Source of the DNA: Gracilibacillus dipsosauri
GTDB taxonomy: Bacteria; Bacillota; Bacilli; Bacillales; Amphibacillaceae
DNA length: 64,000 nucleotides
Assembly (NCBI RefSeq): GCF_003176895.1
Contig: NZ_QGTD01000008.1
Location: 496,001-560,000, forward strand
Direction: 5' to 3'
A program made the translations under genes and the position numbers. Of this stretch, positions 17,610 to 25,552 are shown one piece after another. Under the pieces are notes generated by a model. The model was not told the DNA's origin. It made no database searches and saw only the letters and a program-made list of their open reading frames with translations. How positions within the stretch are numbered: position 1 is the stretch's first letter; every line of letters starts with the position of its first letter.

Positions 17610-18295
17610 TGCACATCACCATGGATTCGTTTTGCGAGATAGAGAAACGGTGTATCCAATGTGGCAATGATAAATTTAATCACATAAGTTGTAAATAGGA
17701 TCATAACCCAATCCCCCCACGAATATAAGCCAAAGAAGGCGATCGAACAAAAAATAAACGTGTCAATAAATTGACTAATCATGGTACTTCCATTATTTCT
17801 TAACCATAACCATTTGGTTGAAGGCATTTTTTTCTTCCATTTAGAATAAATCCAAACATCGATATATTGGCTTACTAAGAATGCGGCCATACTGCCAATC
17901 GCTATTTGAGGTACTATTTCAAAAATGGTGGCTAACGCATCCTGTGCAATGTCTGATTCATGTGGGATGAAACGAATCGCAAACTGCATTACAATTGTCA
18001 TAAATAACAAAGAACAAAATCCCATCCAAACCGCTTTTTTGGCCTCTTTCTTTCCATGATTTTCATTAAGAATATCTGTAGCAAGAAAAACCGTTCCATA
18101 AGAAATATTCCCTAATGTAGCGATTAATCCAAACATTTCGACTGTTTTCAATACTTGAATATTAGCTATAACGGTAGACATACCTATCCAGACGAATAAG
18201 CCTGCCTTACCGAACAAACGATACATAATTAGTAATAAAACAAAGTTGGTTATGGCAAATAACATCCAAAGCCATTCGTTCAACAAAATAATCAT
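17606..18295 (-). CDS. ypdP: Queuosine precursor transporter (YhhQ/VUT family)
   Basis: A membrane protein of 229 residues with about six transmembrane helices, of the vitamin-uptake-transporter/YhhQ family that imports queuosine precursors (preQ0/preQ1). Characteristic segments are NISYGTVFLATDILNENHGKKEA and the C-terminal half with WLWLRNNGSTMISQFIDTFI. The first ATG sits right on GGAAGG, so initiation could instead use a TTG three or four codons later. It is translationally coupled to the downstream RNase H-fold gene. Confidence 0.88.
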   Translation of the reverse strand: MIILLNEWLWMLFAITNFVLLLIMYRLFGKAGLFVWIGMSTVIANIQVLKTVEMFGLIATLGNISYGTVFLATDILNENHGKKEAKKAVWMGFCSLLFMTIVMQFAIRFIPHESDIAQDALATIFEIVPQIAIGSMAAFLVSQYIDVWIYSKWKKKMPSTKWLWLRNNGSTMISQFIDTFIFCSIAFFGLYSWGDWVMILFTTYVIKFIIATLDTPFLYLAKRIHGDVQ

Positions 18296-18314
18296 CCTTC
18301 CGTTTCATCATTAT

Positions 18315-18340
18315 AAAAGGCGGTGAACGAAGTCACCGCC
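18315..18340 (-). terminator. Terminator of the cold-shock gene
   Basis: An 8-bp GC-rich stem (18319-18326 with 18333-18340), followed on the minus strand by TTTTATAA. It lies 14 bases after the csp stop codon. Confidence 0.8.
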
Positions 18341-18353
18341 TGTAAGTATAAGA

Positions 18354-18554
18354 TTATTTTTTTACAACATTTGCAGCTTGTGGCCCTCGTTCACCTTCCA
18401 CGATTTCAAAGGTTACTTCCTGACCTTCTTCTAACGTTTTGAATCCTTCTGCTTGAATAGCGGAATAATGGACAAACACATCATTTCCTTCTTCTAGCTG
18501 GATAAAGCCATAGCCTTTCTCTGCATTAAACCATTTTACTACTCCGTTTTCCAT
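18354..18554 (-). CDS. cspD: Cold-shock protein (CspB/CspD type)
   Basis: A 66-residue OB-fold RNA/ssDNA chaperone. The RNP1 motif KGYGFIQ and RNP2 motif VFVHY are intact, and the C-terminus [11 protein letters not shown] is typical. Position next to ypdP/ypeP matches cspD in B. subtilis. A GGGAGGAAG ribosome site precedes the ATG. The promoter lies about 200 bases upstream, giving an mRNA leader of about 165 bases, as often seen for cold-induced csp genes. Confidence 0.92.
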   Translation of the reverse strand: MENGVVKWFNAEKGYGFIQLEEGNDVFVHYSAIQAEGFKTLEEGQEVTFEIVEGERGPQAANVVKK

Positions 18555-18714
18555 GAATATCTTCCTCCCTAGAACCTTTCACGCTTAGACGTGGTAAAAT
18601 TACAAAAAAGATGATGGATAGTAGAAAAGGCAGCAACCACAGAAGTATAGGATCACCATTCCCATTTACTTCTATAGAAGCTGCCTGATCATAATGAATC
18701 CTGTAACATCTCAT
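18526..18714 (-). CDS. Uncertain 62-codon frame in the cold-shock leader
   Basis: A frame from ATG 18714 that overlaps the start of csp by 29 bases in another frame. It would encode a single-span membrane protein (hydrophobic stretch [20 protein letters not shown]). It begins only about six bases after the predicted transcription start and has no ribosome site, so it would be almost leaderless. It may be only an accident of a U-rich regulatory leader. I give it low confidence as a real protein. Confidence 0.25.
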   Translation of the reverse strand: MRCYRIHYDQAASIEVNGNGDPILLWLLPFLLSIIFFVILPRLSVKGSREEDIHGKRSSKMV

Positions 18715-18726
18715 TTGCTTGTGTTT

Positions 18727-18755
18727 ACTATAGCTTATTTTACCAATAACGTCAA
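18727..18755 (-). promoter_or_regulatory. Sigma-A promoter of csp
   Basis: On the minus strand TTGACG (18755-18750) and TATAGT (18732-18727) with a 17-base spacer. The predicted start is near 18720, about 165 bases before the csp ATG. Confidence 0.75.
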
Positions 18756-18877
18756 GAAGCGCTTATCCAATTGGTGAGCAATTTATGGCTTGGAATTTTA
18801 ACTAAATCATGATAATTTAAATACCAGCCATATAAAATGCTGGTAGCATAACAATGTTTTGTAAGGGTGAATAGTCC

Positions 18878-19732
18878 ATGACGATCTTAATCGGTTTAAC
18901 TGGATGGGGTGACCATCCTCGTCTACATCAAAATCATTCGAATACGAAAGATAAACTCATTACCTATAGCTCCCATTTTCCAGTGGTGGAGGTAGATAGT
19001 GCATTTTACGCCATTCAATCACCTAGTCAATATGAAAATTGGGTAACGAAAACACCAGATTCCTTTCGTTTTGTTATAAAAGCCTTTCAATCCATTACAG
19101 GGCATGACCGTAAAAATCTCACAAATCTTGAAATGAAGCAATTAATCCAAGATTTTAAGGAATCCATAAAACCTGTAGTCGAAGCAAATAAGTTAAATGC
19201 ATTACTTTTTCAGTTCCCACCATGGTTTTCCTTGCAATCTAAGAATATCAATAAATTAAGAAAGCTTAGAGAATGGATGGGGCCATTACCTGTAGCTCTC
19301 GAGTTTCGAAACAGGACTTGGTTGGAAGAGCGACAAGCAGACACCATTTCGTTTTTAAAAAAGGAAGGATGGATTCATGTTATTTGTGATGAACCTCAGG
19401 CAGGGGAAGGATCTGTACCTCTAGTACTAGAAACCACACATTCTAAAAATGCGCTTGTTCGCTTTCATGGTAGAAATGTGCATGGTTGGAATAATCATGG
19501 CCAAGAAAATTGGCGTGAGGTACGTTTTCTTTATCGATACAATCAAACAGAGCTTTTACAATGGGTAGAGTACATAAAGCAATTAGAAAAGCAGGTGGAA
19601 ACCGTTACGCTTTTGTTCAATAATAACTCAGGTGGAGACGCCTATGACAATGCTAAGCAATTAATTCAGCTTTTAAACATTGAATATGAGGGTCTCCACC
19701 CGAAGCAAATGGATTTTTTTGATTTATTGTAA
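18878..19732 (+). CDS. DUF72 family protein (YunF-like)
   Basis: A 284-residue TIM-barrel-like protein of the widespread DUF72 family. Signatures are the N-terminal IGLTGWGDH, the segment FPVVEVDSAFYAIQS, LLFQFPPWF, ALEFRNRTW and the C-terminal LLFNNNSGGDAYDNAKQL (usually FNNHxxGxAxxNA). No biochemical role is established. The ribosome site is weak (AAGGGTGA). The 3' end overlaps the convergent hydrolase gene by nine bases. Confidence 0.85.
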   Translation: MTILIGLTGWGDHPRLHQNHSNTKDKLITYSSHFPVVEVDSAFYAIQSPSQYENWVTKTPDSFRFVIKAFQSITGHDRKNLTNLEMKQLIQDFKESIKPVVEANKLNALLFQFPPWFSLQSKNINKLRKLREWMGPLPVALEFRNRTWLEERQADTISFLKKEGWIHVICDEPQAGEGSVPLVLETTHSKNALVRFHGRNVHGWNNHGQENWREVRFLYRYNQTELLQWVEYIKQLEKQVETVTLLFNNNSGGDAYDNAKQLIQLLNIEYEGLHPKQMDFFDLL

Positions 19733-20764
19733 AGAAATTCGTTTAGCGCCCAAATAGCGTTTAGACCAGTATTCTTGATCAATTGTACTAATTTCTACAC
19801 CTCTTGATGCACCAGCATGAATAAATTTACCATCTCCTAAATAGATTCCGGCATGAGATGGACCTGGTTTATATGTTTCAAAAAAGACTAAGTCTCCGAT
19901 AGAAGGCTTTTGAACTTGCATAGTCGCATTCCAAATCTCATGTACCGTTCTTGGAAGTGAAATATCATATTGGTTATAGACATATTGAATATAACCACTG
20001 CAATCAAATCCATTTGGTGTAACGCCACCCCATATGTAGGGAGTCCCTTGATATTGTTTAGCGGTTTGAATAATTTGTTGGGTAGTTCCACTTGGACTGG
20101 ACGTTTTTACTGTTATTTGTTTGGACATCTCTTCCGTAGGTTTAGATCCGGTGGATGCCGCATCCTCCTGCTTCGTTTCCAGTGAGGCAATAAAGGTTTC
20201 TGGCGTTTCTTCCATTTCCGTCTGTTCATTTTCAATATGCATGATCTTCATACCACTATCTTGCTTGTAAGCACTGATGCCCTGATCGGTTTTTGGTCCA
20301 AAAATACCATCCAGAGGACCATCATAGTAACCAAAGTGTTTTAGAGCTTCCTGAAGCTTTAAAACCTCGTTACCCTTTTGGCCATAATCAAATGCTGTTT
20401 CTTGTGTTAATGTTTCCTCATATAATCGCTCTTCTTCTTCAGATATTTTTTGAATGGTTTTTTTATTTACCTGACCATCATCTTTTATTTGATGATCTGA
20501 TTGAAACTTTTTTAATGCATATTCGGTTAACACACCATACTCTCCGTCAATAGAAGAATCATAGTACGATATTTTGTGTAGTTTTTCCTGCAACACACGT
20601 ACTGCTTCATGTTGCATGCCATACGTTAATTGGTCTGCTTGTTCGAATAATTCGCTTTGCAGAATTGGATATGCATCTACATAGAAGGAAAATGGGTGGG
20701 TAAATGCAAAACTATAGGCTACGGAGTGCTTCGCGACGACTGCTAATTGTTCCTGTCCTAACAT
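19724..20764 (-). CDS. NlpC/P60 peptidoglycan endopeptidase with two PG-binding domains
   Basis: A 346-residue cell-wall hydrolase. Two peptidoglycan-binding-1 domains (about 45-105 and 122-170, ending in IDGEYGVLTEYALKKFQ and LDGIFGPKTDQGI) precede a Ser/Thr-rich linker and a C-terminal NlpC/P60 domain (about 228-346). The catalytic Cys is near 254 in NGFDCSGY and the His near 305 in PSHAGIYLGDG; a further His is in KFIHAGAS. Such enzymes cut D-Glu-meso-DAP bonds. The N-terminus (about residues 5-33) is only moderately hydrophobic, so the export signal is not clear-cut. An AGGAGG precedes the ATG. Confidence 0.88.
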   Translation of the reverse strand: MLGQEQLAVVAKHSVAYSFAFTHPFSFYVDAYPILQSELFEQADQLTYGMQHEAVRVLQEKLHKISYYDSSIDGEYGVLTEYALKKFQSDHQIKDDGQVNKKTIQKISEEEERLYEETLTQETAFDYGQKGNEVLKLQEALKHFGYYDGPLDGIFGPKTDQGISAYKQDSGMKIMHIENEQTEMEETPETFIASLETKQEDAASTGSKPTEEMSKQITVKTSSPSGTTQQIIQTAKQYQGTPYIWGGVTPNGFDCSGYIQYVYNQYDISLPRTVHEIWNATMQVQKPSIGDLVFFETYKPGPSHAGIYLGDGKFIHAGASRGVEISTIDQEYWSKRYLGAKRISLQ

Positions 20765-20880
20765 AAAAGCCCTCCTATCGTAATTACTTATTCAAAAATG
20801 TATGTTAAAATAAATAAAATATTATTATTATCATTGTTTGTTACGAATTTGTAATATAAGTGAATGAGAGGAAGATAAGA

Positions 20881-21837
20881 ATGTCTATGAGTGAACAAGC
20901 TTATTTAGATTTATGCAAAAGAGTATTAGAAGAAGGTACAAAAAAAGAAGATAGAACGAAAACCGGAACACTTTCCGTATTTGGGCACCAAATGCGTTTT
21001 GATTTAGCAGAAGGTTTCCCACTTTTAACTACCAAATTCGTTCCGTTCCGACTTATTGTAAGTGAATTAATTTGGTTTATCCAAGGTGATACGAACATTC
21101 GATATTTACTCAAACATAATAATAATATTTGGAATGAATGGGCTTTTAAAAAATGGGTGGAAAGTGATGAATATACAGGTCCAGATATGGACAATTTCGG
21201 TCACCGTGCTAATGAGGATCCTTCTTTTAAGGAGCTTTATTTGAAGGAAATGGACAAGTTCAAAAAAAGCATCCTAGAAGATGATGAATTTGCAGCTAAA
21301 TATGGAGATCTTGGATCTGTTTATGGATCTCAATGGAGGAAATGGAGAACATCAAAAGGAGAAACCATCGATCAATTAAAAGGGGTTATCCAAGCGATAA
21401 AACAAAATCCAGATTCTAGAAGACATTTAATCACAGCATGGAATCCAGAGGATGTTCCTTCTAATATGGCATTACCTCCTTGTCATACTATGTTCCAATT
21501 TTATGTGGCAGACGGAAAGTTAAGCTGCCAACTATACCAACGAAGTGGAGATATTTTTCTTGGTGTACCGTTTAATATTGCTAGCTATGCTTTATTAACC
21601 TATTTGATTGCTAAAGAATGTGGATTAAAGCCTGGTGAATTTATTCATACTTTAGGAGATGCACATATTTATTCTAATCATATAGAACAGATTAAAACAC
21701 AGTTAAAACGTGAGCCACGAAACCTACCGAACCTTCATATACAGGATTTCCAAACCATTTTTGATCTGGAAGCAGAGGATATCTCGCTCGAAAATTATGA
21801 TCCTCATCCAGCTATTAAGGCTCCTGTAGCCGTATAA
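20881..21837 (+). CDS. thyA: Thymidylate synthase (long form)
   Basis: Converts dUMP to dTMP with methylene-tetrahydrofolate. The 318-residue protein has the catalytic Cys in [10 protein letters not shown] (near 201), the dUMP arginine motif [12 protein letters not shown] and [20 protein letters not shown]. The insertion of about 50 residues after residue 85 places it with the Lactobacillus/Staphylococcus type rather than the E. coli length. GTG 20860 is in frame, but AGAGGAAG sits just before ATG 20881. It pairs with folA 16 bases downstream, which regenerates the folate it oxidises. Confidence 0.96.
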   Translation: MSMSEQAYLDLCKRVLEEGTKKEDRTKTGTLSVFGHQMRFDLAEGFPLLTTKFVPFRLIVSELIWFIQGDTNIRYLLKHNNNIWNEWAFKKWVESDEYTGPDMDNFGHRANEDPSFKELYLKEMDKFKKSILEDDEFAAKYGDLGSVYGSQWRKWRTSKGETIDQLKGVIQAIKQNPDSRRHLITAWNPEDVPSNMALPPCHTMFQFYVADGKLSCQLYQRSGDIFLGVPFNIASYALLTYLIAKECGLKPGEFIHTLGDAHIYSNHIEQIKTQLKREPRNLPNLHIQDFQTIFDLEAEDISLENYDPHPAIKAPVAV

Positions 21838-21853
21838 GAAAGGAGTAAGACGA

Positions 21854-22351
21854 ATGATCTCACTTTTGTTTGCAATGAGTAAGAATCGTGTCATCGGGAA
21901 GGACAATGATCTTCCGTGGCATCTACCGAACGACTTAAAGTTTTTTAAAGAATTGACTACTTCCCAAACGGTTATTATGGGAAGAAAAACCTTTCTCTCC
22001 ATGAATGGTGCCCTTCCAAATCGGGAAAACGTCGTCGTAACGAGAGACACTTCCTTCGAGGCACCAAATTGTAAAGTCATGCACAGCATCGATGAAATCA
22101 AATCATTAACAGACGCTGAGCCAAATAAAGAGTGGTTTGTTATTGGTGGAGAAGAAATCTTTCAACAGGTATTACCTTTTACTGATCGTATTTACATGAC
22201 TTATATTGATCACGAATTTGAAGGGGATACTTTTTTCCCTAAGCTTAAGGAAGCAGAATGGAAGACTACAAAGAAGACAAAAGGTATCAGGGATGAACGA
22301 AATCGTTATGATTATTATTTCATGCAATATGACCGTATAAAAGACCAATAA
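21854..22351 (+). CDS. folA: Dihydrofolate reductase
   Basis: A 165-residue NADPH-dependent enzyme that reduces dihydrofolate formed by ThyA. It has the N-terminal SLLFAMSKNRVIGKDNDLPW (Trp and Asp-type catalytic region), TVIMGRKTF and the C-terminal FVIGGEEIFQQ. The ribosome site GAAAGGAG is well placed. Together with thyA it forms a two-gene thymidylate operon (dfrA in Bacillus nomenclature). Confidence 0.96.
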   Translation: MISLLFAMSKNRVIGKDNDLPWHLPNDLKFFKELTTSQTVIMGRKTFLSMNGALPNRENVVVTRDTSFEAPNCKVMHSIDEIKSLTDAEPNKEWFVIGGEEIFQQVLPFTDRIYMTYIDHEFEGDTFFPKLKEAEWKTTKKTKGIRDERNRYDYYFMQYDRIKDQ

Positions 22352-22449
22352 TTTTAGCATTATTTCAAGACAAGCCTTTTAAAACGTGATAAGATAGAAA
22401 AAGAGTGTTATTATCGTGTTAAAAGATACTATAAAGGTGGGGCAAAGAT

Positions 22450-22611
22450 ATGTTATCCTCAATTGGAATACCTGGCTTGATTTTAATTTTAATTATTGCA
22501 TTAGTTATCTTCGGACCAAAAAAACTACCCGAAATCGGGAAAGCAACTGGTCAAACCTTACGAGAATTTAAGAAATCTGCCAGAGAAGATAAGCAAGACG
22601 ATCAAAAATAG
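22450..22611 (+). CDS. tatA: Sec-independent translocase component TatA, copy 1
   Basis: A 53-residue single-span protein. The short N-terminus is followed by the transmembrane helix [21 protein letters not shown] and an amphipathic helix with the FGPKKLPE hinge, then the charged tail. TatA forms the protein-conducting part of the twin-arginine pathway. A near-identical paralog follows 23 bases downstream. The ribosome site is GGTGGGG. Confidence 0.92.
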   Translation: MLSSIGIPGLILILIIALVIFGPKKLPEIGKATGQTLREFKKSAREDKQDDQK

Positions 22612-22634
22612 TCATACGCCAGAGGTGAGAGTAT

Positions 22635-22820
22635 ATGTTATCTAATATAGGATTTCCAGGTTTAATCCTCATATTAATTATTGCTTTAGTCATTTTTGGA
22701 CCTTCAAAGCTTCCGGAAATTGGAAAGGCAGTCGGAAGTTCCTTGCGAGAATTTAAAAAGGCTACCAATGATTTAATGAACGAGGATAAAGAGGAAAAAA
22801 AAGATCCATCAAGCAAGTAA
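22635..22820 (+). CDS. tatA: Sec-independent translocase component TatA, copy 2
   Basis: A 61-residue TatA with the same helix and hinge ([10 protein letters not shown]) as the gene just upstream, so the pair arose by tandem duplication. The tail is longer and more acidic/basic ([12 protein letters not shown]). It is followed by an intrinsic terminator and then tatC, so the tatA genes may be expressed more strongly than tatC. A GAGGTGAGAG ribosome site is present. Confidence 0.93.
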   Translation: MLSNIGFPGLILILIIALVIFGPSKLPEIGKAVGSSLREFKKATNDLMNEDKEEKKDPSSK

Positions 22821-22826
22821 GGAAGG

Positions 22827-22855
22827 TGTAAAAGTGCATACTTTTACATCTTTTT
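22827..22855 (+). terminator. Terminator between the tatA genes and tatC
   Basis: A perfect 9-bp stem (22827-22835 with 22840-22848), a GCAT loop and a TCTTTTT tail. It should uncouple or attenuate tatC relative to the two tatA genes. Confidence 0.85.
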
Positions 22856-22931
22856 CCTCTATAAGAGAAAGTTTGACGAAGTAGGACGAAAACCTATTCA
22901 ATATATAGGTTAAATATGAAGGAGTTTTCTA

Positions 22932-23705
22932 ATGAAAGAACAGGATAAATCGTTACCTAATGAAAAGGAGATGGGGTATCTCGACCATTTTGCTGAATTA
23001 AGGAAAAGGCTTATATGGACCGCTTTTTTCTTTATTCTCTTCTTTGGATTAGGGCTATATTATGTCAACGATATCCGTAATTTCTTTTTAAACGATATTG
23101 ATATTACCTTAAATCTAATATCACCTGAAGAGATTATTTGGATCATCCTTACGATTGCATTCACTGTTGCTATTGCAGGCACCTTACCTTTTTTATGCTT
23201 ACAAATTTGGTTATTTGTGAAACCTGGCTTAACAAAGCAGGAACAACGAGTGTCTTTAGCCTATATCCCGGCTGTTTTTCTATTGTTTGTGGTAGGAATG
23301 AGCTTTGGTTACTACATTTTTGTAAAATTAATCTTACCCTTTGTTTTATCATTAAATGATGGCGTATTTGACACCATGTTTACAGTCGAAAATTATTTTC
23401 GGTTTATTTTTCGTGTCACACTTCCTTTTGCTATCTTTTTTGAATTACCGATCATTATTATGTTCTTAACAAGCTTAGGGATTCTTACACCACGCTTCTT
23501 AAGTAAAACAAGAAAATATGGTTATTTTATTCTTGTGATTATTGGAACTATGATTTCACCACCTGATTTTATTTTGCAAATCGTTGTCGCTATTCCGTTA
23601 ATTATTATCTATGAGATTAGTATAATGCTATCACGGTTCGTTTATCGAAAAAAACAAGAGAAACATCAAGATTTTATGGAAGATAATTTGACAGAAGGGG
23701 AATAG
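22932..23705 (+). CDS. tatC: Sec-independent translocase component TatC
   Basis: A 257-residue protein with six transmembrane helices that recognises twin-arginine signal peptides. It shows the conserved N-terminal HFAELRKRLIW, FVKPGLTKQEQR and the FELPIIIMFLTSLGIL region. TTGACG at about 22874 followed by TATTCA may give it its own promoter after the terminator. It follows the two tatA genes and precedes yozE. Confidence 0.95.
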   Translation: MKEQDKSLPNEKEMGYLDHFAELRKRLIWTAFFFILFFGLGLYYVNDIRNFFLNDIDITLNLISPEEIIWIILTIAFTVAIAGTLPFLCLQIWLFVKPGLTKQEQRVSLAYIPAVFLLFVVGMSFGYYIFVKLILPFVLSLNDGVFDTMFTVENYFRFIFRVTLPFAIFFELPIIIMFLTSLGILTPRFLSKTRKYGYFILVIIGTMISPPDFILQIVVAIPLIIIYEISIMLSRFVYRKKQEKHQDFMEDNLTEGE

Positions 23706-23708
23706 TGG

Positions 23709-23924
23709 ATGAAATCTTTTTATCAATTTATGATGAGGTATCGCGGAAACAAACAATTAGATCATCAAAGGAAATTAGCAGACTGGATGTTTATCGATCA
23801 TGATTTTCCAAAGCACTCAAGTAGTTATGATGAAATTAGTCGCTATTTAGAATGGAATATTCCTTTTCCAGAGGCTATTCAAACCTTTGATCAATTATGG
23901 GATTTATATCAAGAGGAGGGATAA
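23709..23924 (+). CDS. yozE: YozE family protein (UPF0346, SAM-like)
   Basis: A 71-residue protein of the YozE/SAM-like family: MKSFYQFMMRYR at the start, then DHDFPKHSSSYDEISRYLE. The length and pattern match B. subtilis YozE (74 residues). The function is unknown. It begins three bases after tatC, so it is probably in the same transcript. Confidence 0.9.
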   Translation: MKSFYQFMMRYRGNKQLDHQRKLADWMFIDHDFPKHSSSYDEISRYLEWNIPFPEAIQTFDQLWDLYQEEG

Positions 23925-23969
23925 ACCATGAAAGGATATGGTTTATCTCTTGTACCGAAGACGCTAAAT

Positions 23970-24296
23970 CTATTTTATTGCAACAATATCACGAATGGAT
24001 AGATGCTTTTTCTTTTTTGAGCTATCCAGAACGATGGTAATTTGAGCTGTATATGGCTTCACGGTGTCTATCGTACCTTGAATGGAGTGAATCCTTCTAT
24101 TTTGATAATAATCAATCGTTAGCTTCGTTTTGTTTAGAATAGCTTGTTGAATTTGATGTTCCATTTCCTCTAATATATCAGATTCTAAAAGCGGCTTGTT
24201 CACTAGATTATCCTCTTTCTCTAGTTGCTCTAACATGATCACATGCTCTGGTAACATAAGGGATGCCCACTTTTTATGCCCTCGATCATTAACCAT
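23970..24296 (-). CDS. YolD-like protein
   Basis: A 108-residue protein of the YolD family. The signature VNDRGHKKWASLMLPEHVIML lies at the very start and the C-terminus forms a small beta domain (IHSIQGTIDTVKPYTAQITI). YolD-like genes often neighbour UvrX/Y-family polymerases, but no such polymerase lies here. Two upstream in-frame ATG codons are rejected because GAGGTG sits directly before them and six bases before ATG 24296. It is transcribed against tatC-yozE and divergently from sbcD. Confidence 0.82.
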   Translation of the reverse strand: MVNDRGHKKWASLMLPEHVIMLEQLEKEDNLVNKPLLESDILEEMEHQIQQAILNKTKLTIDYYQNRRIHSIQGTIDTVKPYTAQITIVLDSSKKKKHLSIRDIVAIK

Positions 24297-24393
24297 TATC
24301 ATCACCTCAAGTTCTATTATACACAAACAAACGTTCTTCATCCAGTTCTTTTAACTCGAGATCGAAATTACCAAGAAAGGATTAGTGATATTA

Positions 24394-25551
24394 ATGAAAA
24401 TTATTCATACTGCAGACTGGCATTTAGGCAAATTAGTACATGGAATCCATGCAACAGCAGATCAAGCCTATGTGTTAGAACAACTAACTTCATTAATAAA
24501 GGAGGAAAAACCAGACGTACTTATCATCGCAGGAGATTTATATGACCGTTCGATTCCACCAAAGGAAGCTGTCGAATTATTAAATCATGTTATTAGCGAT
24601 TTATGTATGAATTTTAAAATCCCTATCCTAGCCATAGCAGGTAATCATGACAGTCCTGATCGCTTAGGATTCGGTACATCAATTTTCCGTTCACAGCAAT
24701 TTTATTTACATACAACGGTAGAGGAGGCACTTCAACCAGTACCAATTGAGGATAACTATGGCATGATTTATTTTCATTTGATTCCATACTTGGAACCATC
24801 ACAAATCAGCGCCTATTTCAAGGATGACACCATTGAGACACATCATCAAGCAATGGAAAAAATAATTCAAGAAATAAAAATGAGAACTCCTTTACACGAA
24901 GGGAGACACATTTTAGTAGGACATGCATTTGTTGCTGGTGGAATGGAAACAGACTCCGAGGAACGTCTTACCATGATTGGCGGAACTCCTTACGTTGGCG
25001 CCGATTTATTTGATGAGATTGACTATGTGGCTTTAGGCCATTTACATCGACCACAAAAAATAAAGAGGGAAACGATTAGATATAGTGGGTCCATTTTAAA
25101 ATACTCCTTTTCAGAGGCGGACCATACTAAATCCGTTACGATGGTGGAAATGGATGAAACAGGAGCCTGTGAGATTGAGCAAAGGGCGCTTACTCCGATG
25201 AAAGATATGCGAATTATAAAGGGATATTTCGATGATTTAATTCAAGAAAAAATAATCCCGAGAACAGAGGATTATTTACAAATTCAGCTATTAGACGATG
25301 GTCAAATTATGGATCCAGTTTCTAAATTACGAAAACTATTTCCGAACATATTACGTTTAGAGCGAAAGCAATATATGGTAAACACCGTTCTTAAGGACAA
25401 AGAAAATATTCGCCAAAAACAGGAGATGTCCCATGAACAACTATTTCATGCTTTCTATCAGGAAATGAAGGGAGAAAAAATCCCAGAAACGAGAGCCCAG
25501 TATTTTAACAAAGTGATGCAATCGATTGTAACAGAAGAGAGGGGAAAATAG
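24394..25551 (+). CDS. sbcD: Exonuclease subunit SbcD
   Basis: The metallophosphoesterase subunit of the SbcCD (Rad50-Mre11) complex, 385 residues. Phosphoesterase motifs I-V are present: HTADWHLGK, IIAGDLYDR, IAGNHDSPDR, VGHAFVAGG and ALGHLHRPQ. GTG 24385 is in frame and close to AGAAAGG; ATG 24394 gives the normal family start MKIIHTADWHLG, so the exact start is uncertain by three codons. sbcC begins one base after its stop, giving strict co-expression. Confidence 0.95.
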   Translation: MKIIHTADWHLGKLVHGIHATADQAYVLEQLTSLIKEEKPDVLIIAGDLYDRSIPPKEAVELLNHVISDLCMNFKIPILAIAGNHDSPDRLGFGTSIFRSQQFYLHTTVEEALQPVPIEDNYGMIYFHLIPYLEPSQISAYFKDDTIETHHQAMEKIIQEIKMRTPLHEGRHILVGHAFVAGGMETDSEERLTMIGGTPYVGADLFDEIDYVALGHLHRPQKIKRETIRYSGSILKYSFSEADHTKSVTMVEMDETGACEIEQRALTPMKDMRIIKGYFDDLIQEKIIPRTEDYLQIQLLDDGQIMDPVSKLRKLFPNILRLERKQYMVNTVLKDKENIRQKQEMSHEQLFHAFYQEMKGEKIPETRAQYFNKVMQSIVTEERGK

Positions 25552-25552
25552 A

